DNA of 33,098 nucleotides from Actinomycetes bacterium (lineage in GTDB: Bacteria; Actinomycetota; Acidimicrobiia; Acidimicrobiales; RAAP-2): positions 1 to 33,098 of the forward strand of contig JAKATJ010000012.1 of NCBI GenBank assembly GCA_021828005.1, written 5' to 3'. The first letter of the stretch is position 1, and the number at the start of each line of letters is the position of its first letter. A program made the translations under genes and the position numbers. Of this stretch, positions 11,970 to 19,377 are shown piece after piece. A model generated the notes under the pieces. The model ran no database searches, was not told the DNA's origin, and saw only the letters and a list, made by a program, of their open reading frames with translations.

Positions 11970-12481
11970 GGTCGTGGCTCCTCGTCTTTCCGGAGGTCTT
12001 CGCGTGCGGGCGCGGGTGCCGGGGGGGCATCGCCTCGCACGTGCGCGCGCGCCCCGCAGATCCGCACCGCGGCTTCGACGGCGAGCTCGTAGCCGAGCCC
12101 GCCCATGCCGGCGACCAGCCCGTCTGCGGCGGGAGCGACCACCGAGGTGTGCCGGAACGGCTCCCGGGCGGCGGGGTTCGACAGGTGGAGCTCGACGACC
12201 ACCCCATCGTAGGCACGGAGCGCGTCGTGGAGCGACCAGCTCGTGTGCGTGAGCGCGCCGGCGTTCACCACCACCGCGTCGGCCCGCCCTCGTGCCGCGT
12301 GCACGGCGTCGACGAGCGCACCCTCGTCGTTGGTCTGGAAGTGGTCGAGCGTCCATCCGTGGGACGCCGCCACGGCCGCGGCGCGCCGCACGTGCGAGGC
12401 GAGCGCATCGGTGCCGTACACCCCCGGCTCGCGGCGACCGAGCAGGTCCAGGTTCGGGCCCGATAGCAGCGTCACGTGCAT
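11966..12481 (-). CDS. aroQ: 3-dehydroquinate dehydratase, type II
   Basis: Third shikimate-pathway step, dehydrating 3-dehydroquinate. Type II signatures are GPNLDLLGRREPGVYG at the N-terminus with the catalytic Tyr, NAGALTHTSWSLHDAL, and ELHLSNPAAREPFRHTSVV. It has 171 residues, with an extra acidic/basic tail of about 25 residues beyond the normal C-terminus. The ATG at 12481 overlaps the end of aroB by 10 nt. The stop overlaps the peptidase start (ATGA). Confidence 0.96.
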   Translation of the reverse strand: MHVTLLSGPNLDLLGRREPGVYGTDALASHVRRAAAVAASHGWTLDHFQTNDEGALVDAVHAARGRADAVVVNAGALTHTSWSLHDALRAYDGVVVELHLSNPAAREPFRHTSVVAPAADGLVAGMGGLGYELAVEAAVRICGARAHVRGDAPPAPAPAREDLRKDEEPRP

Positions 12482-13536
12482 GCGAGCTCCTCCAGGGCGG
12501 CGAGCACGGCCTCCGGCGCGACCTCGCGCACGAGCTCGACGCCGCGAGGGCCGTCGAGGACGAACGCCAGGTCGTGCGCAGCCTTCTTGTCCCGTGCCAT
12601 GTACGAGAGGAGCCTCTCCTTGTCGACGCCCGCGAGGCCGGAGGGGAACCGGCCGGACAGGCCGAAGCGTGCCAGCACCTCGCGGTGGAACGCCACCCGA
12701 TCGTCTTCGATGCGACCGAGACGCCGGGCGAGCAGCGCAGCGTAGACGAGCCCGACGGCCACCGCCTCCCCGTGGCGGAGGTCGCCGCCCACCTCCAGGC
12801 AGGCGGCCTCGAGCGCGTGGGCGAGGGTGTGGCCGTAGTTCAAGAGGACCCGCTCCCCCGTGTCGCGCTCGTCTGCCGAGACCACCGCCGCCTTGCGGGC
12901 GACGCAGCGGGCGACCTGGACCTCGAGCCCGAGCAGCGGGAGGTCGGGCTCCCCCAAGAACGCGTACTTCGCCATCTCGCCGCGTCCCGACGCCCACTCG
13001 CGCGCGGGCATGGTCTCGAGCAGCGCGGTGTCGCAGATGACCCCGGAAGGCTGCCAGAAGGCTCCCACGAGGTTCTTTCCCTCGGGCAGGTCGACCCCGG
13101 TCTTCCCGCCGATCGCCGCGTCGACCTGGCAGAGCAGCGACGTCGCGACGGTGCAGTACGGCGTGCCGCGGTGGTAGCAGGCCGCCACGAACCCTGCGAG
13201 GTCGCTCACGACGCCGCCGCCGACGGCCACGACCGCGTCGCTCCTCGCGAGGCCCGCGCGTGAGAACGCCCGGCAGAGCGCCCCCACGTTGGCCAGCGTC
13301 TTCGCGCGCTCCCCCGCCTCCACCGTGTGGACGGTGAACGGGATGCCGGGGTCGATCCCCGCGAACCACGGCGCGGCGGCAACCGCCTCGTCGGTGACGA
13401 CCGCTACCTGCCGGGCGGCCGGGACCCGCCGGGCGAGCAGACCGGCCAGCTCGCCGGACGCACCCTTTCCGACGAGGACGTCGTAGCCGAACGCGCGCAG
13501 CGCAACAGGCACGGTCGTCACGTTCGACGCGCTCAT
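12472..13536 (-). CDS. aroB: 3-dehydroquinate synthase
   Basis: NAD- and metal-dependent enzyme turning DAHP into 3-dehydroquinate. The 354 residues include AVGGGVVSDLAGFVAACYHRG near residue 100, IGGKTGVDLPEGKNLVGAFWQP near residue 145, and the metal-ligand regions GEMAKYAFLG, NYGHTLAHALE and LRHGEAVAVGLVYA. The ATG at 13536 overlaps the aroK stop as ATGA; the longer track ORF extends into aroK out of frame. aroC, aroK and aroQ flank it. Confidence 0.97.
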   Translation of the reverse strand: MSASNVTTVPVALRAFGYDVLVGKGASGELAGLLARRVPAARQVAVVTDEAVAAAPWFAGIDPGIPFTVHTVEAGERAKTLANVGALCRAFSRAGLARSDAVVAVGGGVVSDLAGFVAACYHRGTPYCTVATSLLCQVDAAIGGKTGVDLPEGKNLVGAFWQPSGVICDTALLETMPAREWASGRGEMAKYAFLGEPDLPLLGLEVQVARCVARKAAVVSADERDTGERVLLNYGHTLAHALEAACLEVGGDLRHGEAVAVGLVYAALLARRLGRIEDDRVAFHREVLARFGLSGRFPSGLAGVDKERLLSYMARDKKAAHDLAFVLDGPRGVELVREVAPEAVLAALEELACT

Positions 13537-14099
13537 GCGCGCGCCCGCGCCTCGGGCACCCGCCGCTGCACCTCGTCGGCCACGCCGGCAGGGTCGAGGT
13601 CGTCCACGTCGACGACCACGTCGGCGACCTCCTGGTAGAGACTGCGTCGCTCCCGGTCCAGGCGGACGAGTGCGCCCTCGGCGTCGGAGAAGAGGAGGGG
13701 GCGGTGGTCGTCCGCTCCCGCGCCGTCGCGGGCCGGCGCGGCCATGTCCGCGCGCACGCGCCGGAGCAGCGTCTCGGGCCTCGCCCGAAGCCACACCACG
13801 GTGCCGGCCCGCCGGAGGAGCGTCCGGTTCGCCGGGTCGAGCACCGCGCCGCCGGCGACCGAGACGACCGCGGGCTCGTCGTCCTCCAGCGCGGCGGCGA
13901 GCGCCCTGCTCTCCAGGGGGCGGAACGCCTGCTCGCCACCGGCCTCGAAGAGCTCCTTCACGGTGCGCCCGGTCAGCGCTTGGACCTCGTCGTCCGAGTC
14001 GACGTAGCGCCAGCCGAGGCGACGAGCGAACAGCTCGCCCACCGTCGTCTTGCCGGCGCCCATCATCCCGACGAGGAGCACGCGGCGCGGCGTCGTCAT
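13533..14099 (-). CDS. aroK: Shikimate kinase
   Basis: Phosphorylates shikimate with ATP. The 188 residues carry the Walker A motif [11 protein letters not shown] at residues about 11-21, the shikimate-binding DSDDEV and the GGAV motif, and a lid region with RPLL. It is slightly longer than usual because of a charged insertion ([19 protein letters not shown]). The ATG overlaps the aroC stop (ATGA), and the stop overlaps aroB the same way. Confidence 0.96.
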   Translation of the reverse strand: MTTPRRVLLVGMMGAGKTTVGELFARRLGWRYVDSDDEVQALTGRTVKELFEAGGEQAFRPLESRALAAALEDDEPAVVSVAGGAVLDPANRTLLRRAGTVVWLRARPETLLRRVRADMAAPARDGAGADDHRPLLFSDAEGALVRLDRERRSLYQEVADVVVDVDDLDPAGVADEVQRRVPEARARA

Positions 14100-15289
14100 G
14101 CGCGCACGGGCGGCGACAGCGTCTCGCCGAGGGCGCCGAGGTAACCGTCTCGGTTCCTCACCACCTCTGCGACCGAGTCCCCGCCAAACTTCCTCAGCGC
14201 CTCGTCCGCGAGCACGAGCGCCACCATCGTCTCGGCCACGACGCCCATCGCGGGCACCGAGGTGACGTCCGTGCGCTCCTTGAAGCTCACGGCCGGGCTG
14301 TTCGTGGCCACGTCCACCGTCTCGATGACGGGCCGGCCCAGGGTCGCCAGGGGCTTCATCGCCGCGCGGGCGACCAGGAGCCCGCCGATCGAGATGCCGC
14401 CCTCGATCCCGCCCGCGCGCGCCGTGTCACGGACGTACCCGCCTGACGCGGCAGCGGCAGCGTCGACGCGGATGGCGTCGTGGGCCGCGGACCCGCGGCG
14501 CGCTGCCACCTCCCACCCGTCGCCGATCTCCACGGCCTTCACCGCCGGGATGCTCACCAGGGCCTGCGCGAGGAGGCCGTCGAGCCGCCGGTCCCAGTGC
14601 ACGTGGCTCCCGAGCCCGACGGGGACGCCGTAGGCGAGCACCTCGGCCACCCCGCCCAAGGAATCGCCCTCCTTCGCAGCGGCCTTCACCGCGGCCACCA
14701 TCCGCTCCTCGGCTTCGGGGTCGGCCGTCCGCACGGGTGAGGCGTCGATCCGCTCCAGGTCCCCGGGCCCGGGCCGCGTCTCTTCGCTCGCGCGTTCGGG
14801 GCCGAGCTGGACGACGTGGCTCAGCACGTGCATCCCGAGCCGGGCGAGCAGCAGCTTGGCGAGCGCGCCGGCCGCCACCCGCGCGACCGTCTCCCGGGCG
14901 GACGCGCGCTCGAGCACGTCGCGTGCGTCGTCGAAGCCGTACTTCTGCATGCCCGCGAGGTCCGCGTGGCCAGGTCGGGGCCGGGTCAGCACCGTCGAGG
15001 GCGCGCCCGGTGCGGGCGACATCTCCTCGGTCCACTTCCGCTCCCACTCGGAGTTCCCGATCTCGATCGCGACCGGCGACCCCAGGGTCCGCCCGTGGCG
15101 CACGCCGCCCAAGATGGTGAGCTCGTCCGCCTCGAAGCGCATCCTCGGCCCCCGGCCGAAGCCGAGACGACGCCGGCGCAGCTCCGCGCCCACGTCGTCG
15201 GCCGTCACCCGCAGCCCGGCGGGCAGGCCCTCGACCACGACGACGAGCGCCTTTCCGTGCGACTCGCCGGCCGTCAGGTACCGCAGCAT
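14096..15289 (-). CDS. aroC: Chorismate synthase
   Basis: Last shikimate step, FMN-dependent formation of chorismate, which also feeds the menaquinone genes found further along. The 397 residues show the N-terminal [20 protein letters not shown], the [14 protein letters not shown] loop, [32 protein letters not shown], and the C-terminal [37 protein letters not shown]. The ATG at 15289 has no Shine-Dalgarno. A TAGCGT 6 nt upstream suggests a leaderless mRNA, making aroC the first gene of the long minus-strand run. Confidence 0.98.
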   Translation of the reverse strand: MLRYLTAGESHGKALVVVVEGLPAGLRVTADDVGAELRRRRLGFGRGPRMRFEADELTILGGVRHGRTLGSPVAIEIGNSEWERKWTEEMSPAPGAPSTVLTRPRPGHADLAGMQKYGFDDARDVLERASARETVARVAAGALAKLLLARLGMHVLSHVVQLGPERASEETRPGPGDLERIDASPVRTADPEAEERMVAAVKAAAKEGDSLGGVAEVLAYGVPVGLGSHVHWDRRLDGLLAQALVSIPAVKAVEIGDGWEVAARRGSAAHDAIRVDAAAAASGGYVRDTARAGGIEGGISIGGLLVARAAMKPLATLGRPVIETVDVATNSPAVSFKERTDVTSVPAMGVVAETMVALVLADEALRKFGGDSVAEVVRNRDGYLGALGETLSPPVRA

Positions 15290-15295
15290 CCCCCC

Positions 15296-15301
15296 ACGCT
15301 A
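15296..15301 (-). promoter_or_regulatory. -10-like TAGCGT before aroC
   Basis: The hexamer is separated from the aroC ATG by six G residues, consistent with a leaderless start. It is the likely head promoter of the aro-to-gmk run. Confidence 0.55.
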
Positions 15302-15312
15302 CCGAGCGCCGG

Positions 15313-15342
15313 GCGAACGGGGAGCCGGCGCCCCCCGTTCGC
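15313..15342. repeat. Perfect 10-bp inverted repeat upstream of aroC
   Basis: GCGAACGGGG and CCCCGTTCGC flank a 10-nt loop in the gap between the pilD-like stop and aroC. It covers the expected -35 zone of the aroC promoter. It could be an operator or a terminator stem for the upstream gene; no T-run follows. A smaller hairpin, GCGGC-TCAC-GCCGC on the minus strand, sits next to it. Confidence 0.6.
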
Positions 15343-15378
15343 GGCGTGAGCCGCCCGCCCCCGAGCGCGGCGCGCGGC

Positions 15379-16170
15379 CTAGCGGGCGTGGAGCCAGAGG
15401 CCGCCCAGCCAGGCGCCCCACAGGACGCCGAACATCGTGCCGAGCGCGAGCGCGGGCGCGAACGGGAAGCGGCGGCGGCCGCGGGTGGACAGGACCGCGA
15501 TGCCGAACAGCGCGCCAGCCACGAACGCCGCGAGGAACCCGAGGTAGAGGGCAGCGAACCCGAGCCATCCGAGCGCGCCGCCGCACAACCCGGCGAGCCG
15601 CACGTCCCCGAAGCCCATCGCCTTGGGGGAGATCCACCACACCACCCCGAAGAGGACGAACGCGATCGCTCCGCCTCCGAGGGCTTCGACCATCGGGCGC
15701 CACGCGTGGTCCGTCGCCGAGGCGGCCAGGAGCCCCGCTCCCACCACCGCCGCCGCGACGTAGACGATACGGCGCGGGACGAGGCCGGTGCGCAGGTCGG
15801 TGACCGAGACCACCACGAGCGCGCCGGCGAGCACGCAGTACGCAGCGAGCTGCGGGACCGCTCCGAGCCGGACCGCGCCGAGCGCGCAGGCGGCCGCGGT
15901 GACCAGGGACACGGCTCCCGTCTCGAGCGCGGCCGGCGCGCCGGCACGGACCACCGTCGCTGTCACGTCCCCCGGCGACCGGGCGCCGGCTGTCGGCGCG
16001 CCGGCCGGCGGCGGTCCGGCAACGGCCAACGCGGGACCTGCGGCGCCGTCCGCGGCGAGCTGGGGCTCGCCGGTTGCGGCCGGGCGCCGGACCTGTCGCG
16101 CGACGAGGTCGAGCAGCGGCCCGGCTGCTGCTCCGCCGACGCCGCAGACGGCCACAACCCAGGCCGTCAT
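15379..16170 (-). CDS. Prepilin peptidase, A24 family, lacking the zinc-binding domain
   Basis: Membrane aspartic peptidase expected to cleave type IV pilin-like leader peptides. It has 263 residues and about seven hydrophobic segments. The two catalytic aspartates are seen in VVSVTDLRTGLVPRR (residue about 123) and MGFGDVRLAG (the GxGD motif). The N-terminal part keeps one hydrophobic segment, but the usual cytosolic loop with paired CxxC motifs is replaced by an Ala/Pro/Gly-rich stretch (about residues 30-80), so N-methylation is doubtful. The ATG lies 7 nt after the nfuA-like stop. No pilin genes are in the window. Confidence 0.85.
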   Translation of the reverse strand: MTAWVVAVCGVGGAAAGPLLDLVARQVRRPAATGEPQLAADGAAGPALAVAGPPPAGAPTAGARSPGDVTATVVRAGAPAALETGAVSLVTAAACALGAVRLGAVPQLAAYCVLAGALVVVSVTDLRTGLVPRRIVYVAAAVVGAGLLAASATDHAWRPMVEALGGGAIAFVLFGVVWWISPKAMGFGDVRLAGLCGGALGWLGFAALYLGFLAAFVAGALFGIAVLSTRGRRRFPFAPALALGTMFGVLWGAWLGGLWLHAR

Positions 16171-16177
16171 GGCGCGC

Positions 16178-16816
16178 TCAGTAGTACGGGTTGGCGCCGA
16201 CCGCGTGGTCCGTCACGTCCACCACCCGGGTGATCTCGGGGACCTCCTCGCGCAGGGCGGTCTCGATTCCCTGCGACAACGTCATGCGGGACATCGCGCA
16301 GCCCTGGCAGCCGCCCGACAGCCGCAGGTACGCGACGCCGCCGCCTTCGTCGATCGCGACGAGGTCGGATCGGCCGCCGTGCGCGGCGATCGAGGGGTTG
16401 ACCATCTCCTCCAGCACCGCCCTCACGCGGGTGCCGAGAGGGCCGTCGAGGCCCGCCGCCATCACGTCTTCGGGTACGCCGAGCTCGTCGGGCTCGGGCG
16501 AGTTCGGGTTCACCAGGACGAGCCCGCCCTCGCCCTCGGCATTCCACTCGAGCCGCGCGCCGCGCAGCCGGTCGACGCTCGACTTCGGAACCACGATGGT
16601 CAGCTCGTCGTCCACGACGAGGGTGTCGTCGTCCGCGGCATCCGCCCGGGCCTGGAAGTAGAGGTCGTAGACGAACTGGGCATGCTGCACGCCGCGCACC
16701 TCGAGCCACAGCGCGAGGCCGCCAGGGTCCTGCTCTTGCGCGAGCGCCTCTGCCACGACCTGGCGCGCCTCGGGCGACAGCGTGACGAGGGCGAGCTCTT
16801 CTGCGATCCGTGCCAT
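16178..16816 (-). CDS. NfuA-like Fe-S cluster carrier
   Basis: Predicted carrier that delivers iron-sulfur clusters to target enzymes. The 212 residues have an A-type (HesB/IscA-like) N-terminal domain that lacks its cysteines (residues about 10-105). A C-terminal NifU domain follows, with LRLSGGCQGCAMSRMTLSQGIE, whose CxxC ligates the cluster. The real start is the ATG at 16816 (MARIAEELALV). TACAAT, a close -10 match, is 6 nt upstream and there is no Shine-Dalgarno, so the mRNA is probably leaderless. It is divergent from a cysteine-rich gene only 31 bp away and precedes the prepilin peptidase. Confidence 0.9.
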   Translation of the reverse strand: MARIAEELALVTLSPEARQVVAEALAQEQDPGGLALWLEVRGVQHAQFVYDLYFQARADAADDDTLVVDDELTIVVPKSSVDRLRGARLEWNAEGEGGLVLVNPNSPEPDELGVPEDVMAAGLDGPLGTRVRAVLEEMVNPSIAAHGGRSDLVAIDEGGGVAYLRLSGGCQGCAMSRMTLSQGIETALREEVPEITRVVDVTDHAVGANPYY

Positions 16817-16822
16817 CGCGCC

Positions 16823-16828
16823 ATTGTA
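16823..16828 (-). promoter_or_regulatory. -10-like TACAAT before nfuA-like gene
   Basis: TACAAT is one base from the TATAAT consensus and lies 6 nt before the ATG, one of the clearest leaderless-type promoters here. Confidence 0.65.
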
Positions 16829-16833
16829 CGGGG

Positions 16834-16839
16834 TATGGT
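16834..16839 (+). promoter_or_regulatory. -10-like TATGGT before the cysteine-rich gene
   Basis: TATGGT lies 8 nt before the ATG at 16848, back to back with the nfuA TACAAT, so both divergent genes are likely leaderless. Confidence 0.6.
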
Positions 16840-16847
16840 CCGGCGCC

Positions 16848-17621
16848 ATGGCCACCCGCCACGTCCCCGTCCACGAATGGGTGAGCTTCGAGGATCCCGA
16901 CGAGGACCGGACCTGGGTGTTCGACGTGACGTTCCTCACCAGCAACTGGACCTGCATCTACGGCCGCGGCTGCCAGGGGGTCCTCACCGAGCCCGCTCCC
17001 GAACTGGTCCACGGGTGCTGCTCCTACGGGGCGCACTTCGTCGACGACGACGACGTCCGCCGCGTCGAGCGGGCGGCCGGGAAGCTGAGCGACAGACAGT
17101 GGCAGTACCGCAGCCGTGCCCTGAAGAAGGGGATCACCCGCCAGACCAGGCGGGGCGAGACCATCACCCGGCTCGTCGACGGCGCCTGCATCTTCCTCAA
17201 CCGGCCGGGCTTCCCCACCGGTCCGGGGTGCGCGCTCCACCAGGCCGCGCTCGCCGGGGGGCGACGCCCGCTCGACCTGAAGCCCGAGGTGTGCTGGCAG
17301 CTGCCGCTCCGCAGGGAGGACCAGGTCGCCGATGACGGCCACGTCACCTCGACGGTCGGACAGTGGGACAGGCGCCACTGGGGGGCCGGGGGGCAGGAGT
17401 TCGCCTGGTGGTGCACCGAGTCGAAAGAGGCCTTCGTCGGGACGTCACCGGTCTACGAGCAGATGGCCGACGAGCTCGCCGAGATGACGGGCAGGAAGGT
17501 GCACCGGGCGCTTTGCGCCTACCTCGAAGACCGGGCCCGGCGCGTGCGGGTCCCGCTCCCCCACCCCGCGGTCCGCCGCAACGATCGCGAGCGGTTGCTT
17601 CCGGGGACCGACGCCGGCTGA
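16848..17621 (+). CDS. Cysteine-rich protein, possible metal- or Fe-S-binding (DUF3109/YkgJ-like)
   Basis: The 257-residue protein has no signal peptide or membrane segment. Cysteines fall in clusters: TCIYGRGC near residues 36-42, HGCCSYG near 57, GACIFLN near 110, TGPGCALH near 124, PEVCWQL near 145, and EFAWWCTE near 190. This spacing resembles zinc/iron-chelating cysteine-cluster proteins such as the YkgJ or DUF3109 families, but I cannot confirm the family. It is divergent from the Fe-S carrier nfuA across 31 bp, so a cluster-bearing protein is plausible. The ATG at 16848 follows a -10-like TATGGT; the track start at 16782 lies inside nfuA and is rejected. Confidence 0.8.
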   Translation: MATRHVPVHEWVSFEDPDEDRTWVFDVTFLTSNWTCIYGRGCQGVLTEPAPELVHGCCSYGAHFVDDDDVRRVERAAGKLSDRQWQYRSRALKKGITRQTRRGETITRLVDGACIFLNRPGFPTGPGCALHQAALAGGRRPLDLKPEVCWQLPLRREDQVADDGHVTSTVGQWDRRHWGAGGQEFAWWCTESKEAFVGTSPVYEQMADELAEMTGRKVHRALCAYLEDRARRVRVPLPHPAVRRNDRERLLPGTDAG

Positions 17622-17655
17622 CGCTCCGGGCGGGCTCGCCGGTCGTGCGCGGCGG

Positions 17656-17865
17656 TCAGTCCTCGAGCGGGTCGCGCTCCCAGTCGTCGTGCGAGGGCGC
17701 GAGCGACCCGAGGATCCGGTCGTACTGGTCCTCCTCGGCGAGGCACCACGACGCGTGCACATCCTCGGGCTCGGCTCCGCACTCCGGGCACCGCTCCCCA
17801 GCGGTGGTGACTGAACGCTTGAGGCTACGCGCTTCTTCGAAGCGCCGATGGCGTCCCTTCTTCAC
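17656..17865 (-). CDS. Small zinc-ribbon protein of unknown function
   Basis: I do not recognise the family. With GTG 17865 as start (GGGAG 5 nt upstream) it has 69 residues. A basic N-terminus (KKGRHRRFEEARSLKR) is followed by one zinc-knuckle-like set, CPECG and a later Cys in HASWCLAEE, and an acidic C-terminus (DDWERDPLED). The longer alternative from ATG 17925 has no ribosome site. The charged polarity suggests nucleic-acid or protein binding, which is only inference. It converges on the cysteine-rich gene (34 bp) and diverges from the 70-residue gene at 18065. Confidence 0.7.
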   Translation of the reverse strand: MKKGRHRRFEEARSLKRSVTTAGERCPECGAEPEDVHASWCLAEEDQYDRILGSLAPSHDDWERDPLED

Positions 17866-17983
17866 GACCACTCCCTTGCTGCCCGTCCGCGCTCGAGACG
17901 CTTGGTCGACCGAGCCTGGGGCCATGTAGACGACCTGGCCGACACCTGCCCATCGCAATCGGTGAGCGCCCGGCCGCGCTTGC

Positions 17984-17989
17984 AGTGTA
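17984..17989 (-). promoter_or_regulatory. Possible -10 TACACT for the zinc-ribbon gene
   Basis: TACACT lies about 118 nt before the chosen GTG and would give a leader of roughly 110 nt, unlike the leaderless neighbours. The gap 17866-18064 shows no other clear signal on this strand. Confidence 0.35.
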
Positions 17990-18049
17990 GTCGTTGGAAC
18001 GCGCCCCACCTCGTCGCCTCCGGGGCGTGTGCGCCGGCTCCACCCCTCG

Positions 18050-18055
18050 TATGCT
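18050..18055 (+). promoter_or_regulatory. -10-like TATGCT before the 70-residue gene
   Basis: TATGCT lies 9 nt before the ATG at 18065, with no Shine-Dalgarno between, consistent with a leaderless start. Confidence 0.5.
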
Positions 18056-18064
18056 GGCCCGACG

Positions 18065-18277
18065 ATGGATTTCGACACTGACGCGATGGTCGCGCGGTTC
18101 CGTGAACGGGCCCAGGCGGTCAAGGACCGCGGGCTCCCTCCGGTCGAGGGGCCGGAGCGCCAGAGGTTCAGGGAGCAGGCGCAGCTCGACTACATGGACT
18201 TCGCCATGATCGGCGACGCAGAGGCGACGCTCGAGGACGGGATCCTGACCCTGCGGGTCGACCTCCGCCCCCGCTGA
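18065..18277 (+). CDS. Small conserved-looking protein of unknown function, 70 residues
   Basis: I do not recognise it. The protein begins MDFDTDAMVARFRERAQAVKDRG, a helical amphipathic stretch. It continues with PPVEGPERQRFREQAQLDYMDFAMIGDAEATLEDG and ends in a beta-like TLRVDLRPR. No cysteines, signal or membrane segment are present. The ATG at 18065 is favoured over the track start at 18029 because a -10-like TATGCT sits 9 nt upstream. Its stop lies 2 nt from the end of the convergent flavin-reductase-like gene. Coding is supported by the codon-position GC pattern and the promoter, not by a family match. Confidence 0.7.
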   Translation: MDFDTDAMVARFRERAQAVKDRGLPPVEGPERQRFREQAQLDYMDFAMIGDAEATLEDGILTLRVDLRPR

Positions 18278-18279
18278 TC

Positions 18280-18825
18280 TCAGCCGCCGTACCTCATGGC
18301 GGTGTCCTCCATCCGCAGGAGCGGGGGCAGGTCGCCAGCGGGGCCGCCGACCGCGACGACCTCGCCCACGAAGAGCTCGTGGCTGCCGAGCAAGAGGCGG
18401 TGCCGCAGCGAGCAGTCGAGCCAGGCTGCGGCGCGCGTGAGCACGGGCGCGCCCGTCGCGCGCACCTCCACGCCCTCCCCCGCCATCGAGACGACCGCGC
18501 CGCCGTCGCGCCTTTCGATCTCGTCTTCCGAGACGGGCTTCACGAAGCGCCGAACCACTGCACGGTCCTCCCGCGCGAGCAGGCTCAACGAGAAGCCCCC
18601 GCCCGCAGCGACGAGCTCGTGAGTCACGGAGGCGGCGTCGACCGCCACCCCGACGAGCTTCGGCTCGACCGCGACCTGGAAGGCGAGGTTGGCGGTCATC
18701 AGGTTGACCCTGCCGCCCGCCGCGCTGCCCACCACGTAGAGGCCGCTCGGCATCGCCCACAGCACCCGCCGGCGGAGGCGGTCGTCGACATCCTCGGGCA
18801 CGCCGCCTCCGGCACGGCCCGGCAT
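18280..18825 (-). CDS. Flavin-reductase-like FMN-binding protein
   Basis: Predicted NAD(P)H:flavin oxidoreductase or FMN-binding split-barrel protein of 181 residues. The pattern VLWAMPSGLYVVGSAAGGRVNLMTANLAFQVAVEPKLVGVAVD, FSLSLLAR, LDCSLRHRLLLGSHELFVGEVVAV is typical of the flavin reductase domain. In that family it supplies reduced flavin to a partner monooxygenase, or acts alone; no monooxygenase is adjacent. The ATG at 18825 shares one base with the stop of the upstream gene (TGATG), so the two are translationally coupled. The longer track ORF is an out-of-frame run into that gene. Confidence 0.85.
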   Translation of the reverse strand: MPGRAGGGVPEDVDDRLRRRVLWAMPSGLYVVGSAAGGRVNLMTANLAFQVAVEPKLVGVAVDAASVTHELVAAGGGFSLSLLAREDRAVVRRFVKPVSEDEIERRDGGAVVSMAGEGVEVRATGAPVLTRAAAWLDCSLRHRLLLGSHELFVGEVVAVGGPAGDLPPLLRMEDTAMRYGG

Positions 18826-19340
18826 CAGAGGATCCCTGTTGTGACCGGCAGCACGGTCGTGGTCGTCGTGGGCGGCGTCGTCCCCGTGAGGACCCGGACC
18901 CGGCGCAGCACGTCTTCGAAGAGGACCGCCGCCCGGTCCCGGTCGCGTCCGAACGCGCCGAACAGCGGGGCGCTCGCAGCCGGAGACCGGTAGCACGCCT
19001 GAGCGGCGTCGTACTCCAGGCCGTAGGCGCGCGCAAGGAGCTGGGTGACCACCGTGTCGGGTGAGGGCAGCTGGTCGTTGAATGTCTGCGAGCTGGTCGC
19101 CATCGCCGCGCACACCGTGTGCGCGGCGGTGATGCCCTTGCCCGCGGCCAGCGCCTTCTGCACGTCGTTGCCGTCGCCCTCGAGCGTGCCGATGTCCTGG
19201 CCCAGGCTCGTGCTGCCCACCCAGCTCGCGAGGCGCTGCGCCGGGCTCCCCGACGCACCGTGACCGAGGGAGACGAACGCCACGACCCCGATGGCGGCGA
19301 CCACGAACGCCCCCAGCACCAGCCATCGCCTGCCAATCAC
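18825..19340 (-). CDS. Membrane-anchored or secreted protein of unknown function
   Basis: The 171-residue protein begins with a positively charged end (MIGRRW) and one hydrophobic segment, LVLGAFVVAAIGVVAFVSL. This gives either a signal anchor or an uncleaved signal; no lipobox Cys is seen. The exported part is mostly helical with two cysteines (HTVCAAM, AQACYRS), possibly a disulfide. It ends in a Thr/Pro-rich stretch (TGTTPPTTTTTVLPVTTG) like a cell-wall linker. The start is GTG 19340. It follows tyrS by 37 bp and is coupled to the flavin-reductase-like gene through TGATG. I do not recognise the family. Confidence 0.8.
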   Translation of the reverse strand: MIGRRWLVLGAFVVAAIGVVAFVSLGHGASGSPAQRLASWVGSTSLGQDIGTLEGDGNDVQKALAAGKGITAAHTVCAAMATSSQTFNDQLPSPDTVVTQLLARAYGLEYDAAQACYRSPAASAPLFGAFGRDRDRAAVLFEDVLRRVRVLTGTTPPTTTTTVLPVTTGIL

Positions 19341-19377
19341 CGCGCGCGGGCCGCCTCGGTCGCCGGCGCCATCTGGC

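Noticed and set aside
11966-13939. 657-residue minus ORF as an aroB/aroQ fusion
   Set aside because: Only its last 171 residues are aroQ; the rest is out-of-frame aroB and aroK.
17866-17925. ATG 17925 as start of the zinc-ribbon gene
   Set aside because: No Shine-Dalgarno precedes it, and the extra residues are low in structure; GTG 17865 has GGGAG 5 nt upstream. Not fully excluded.
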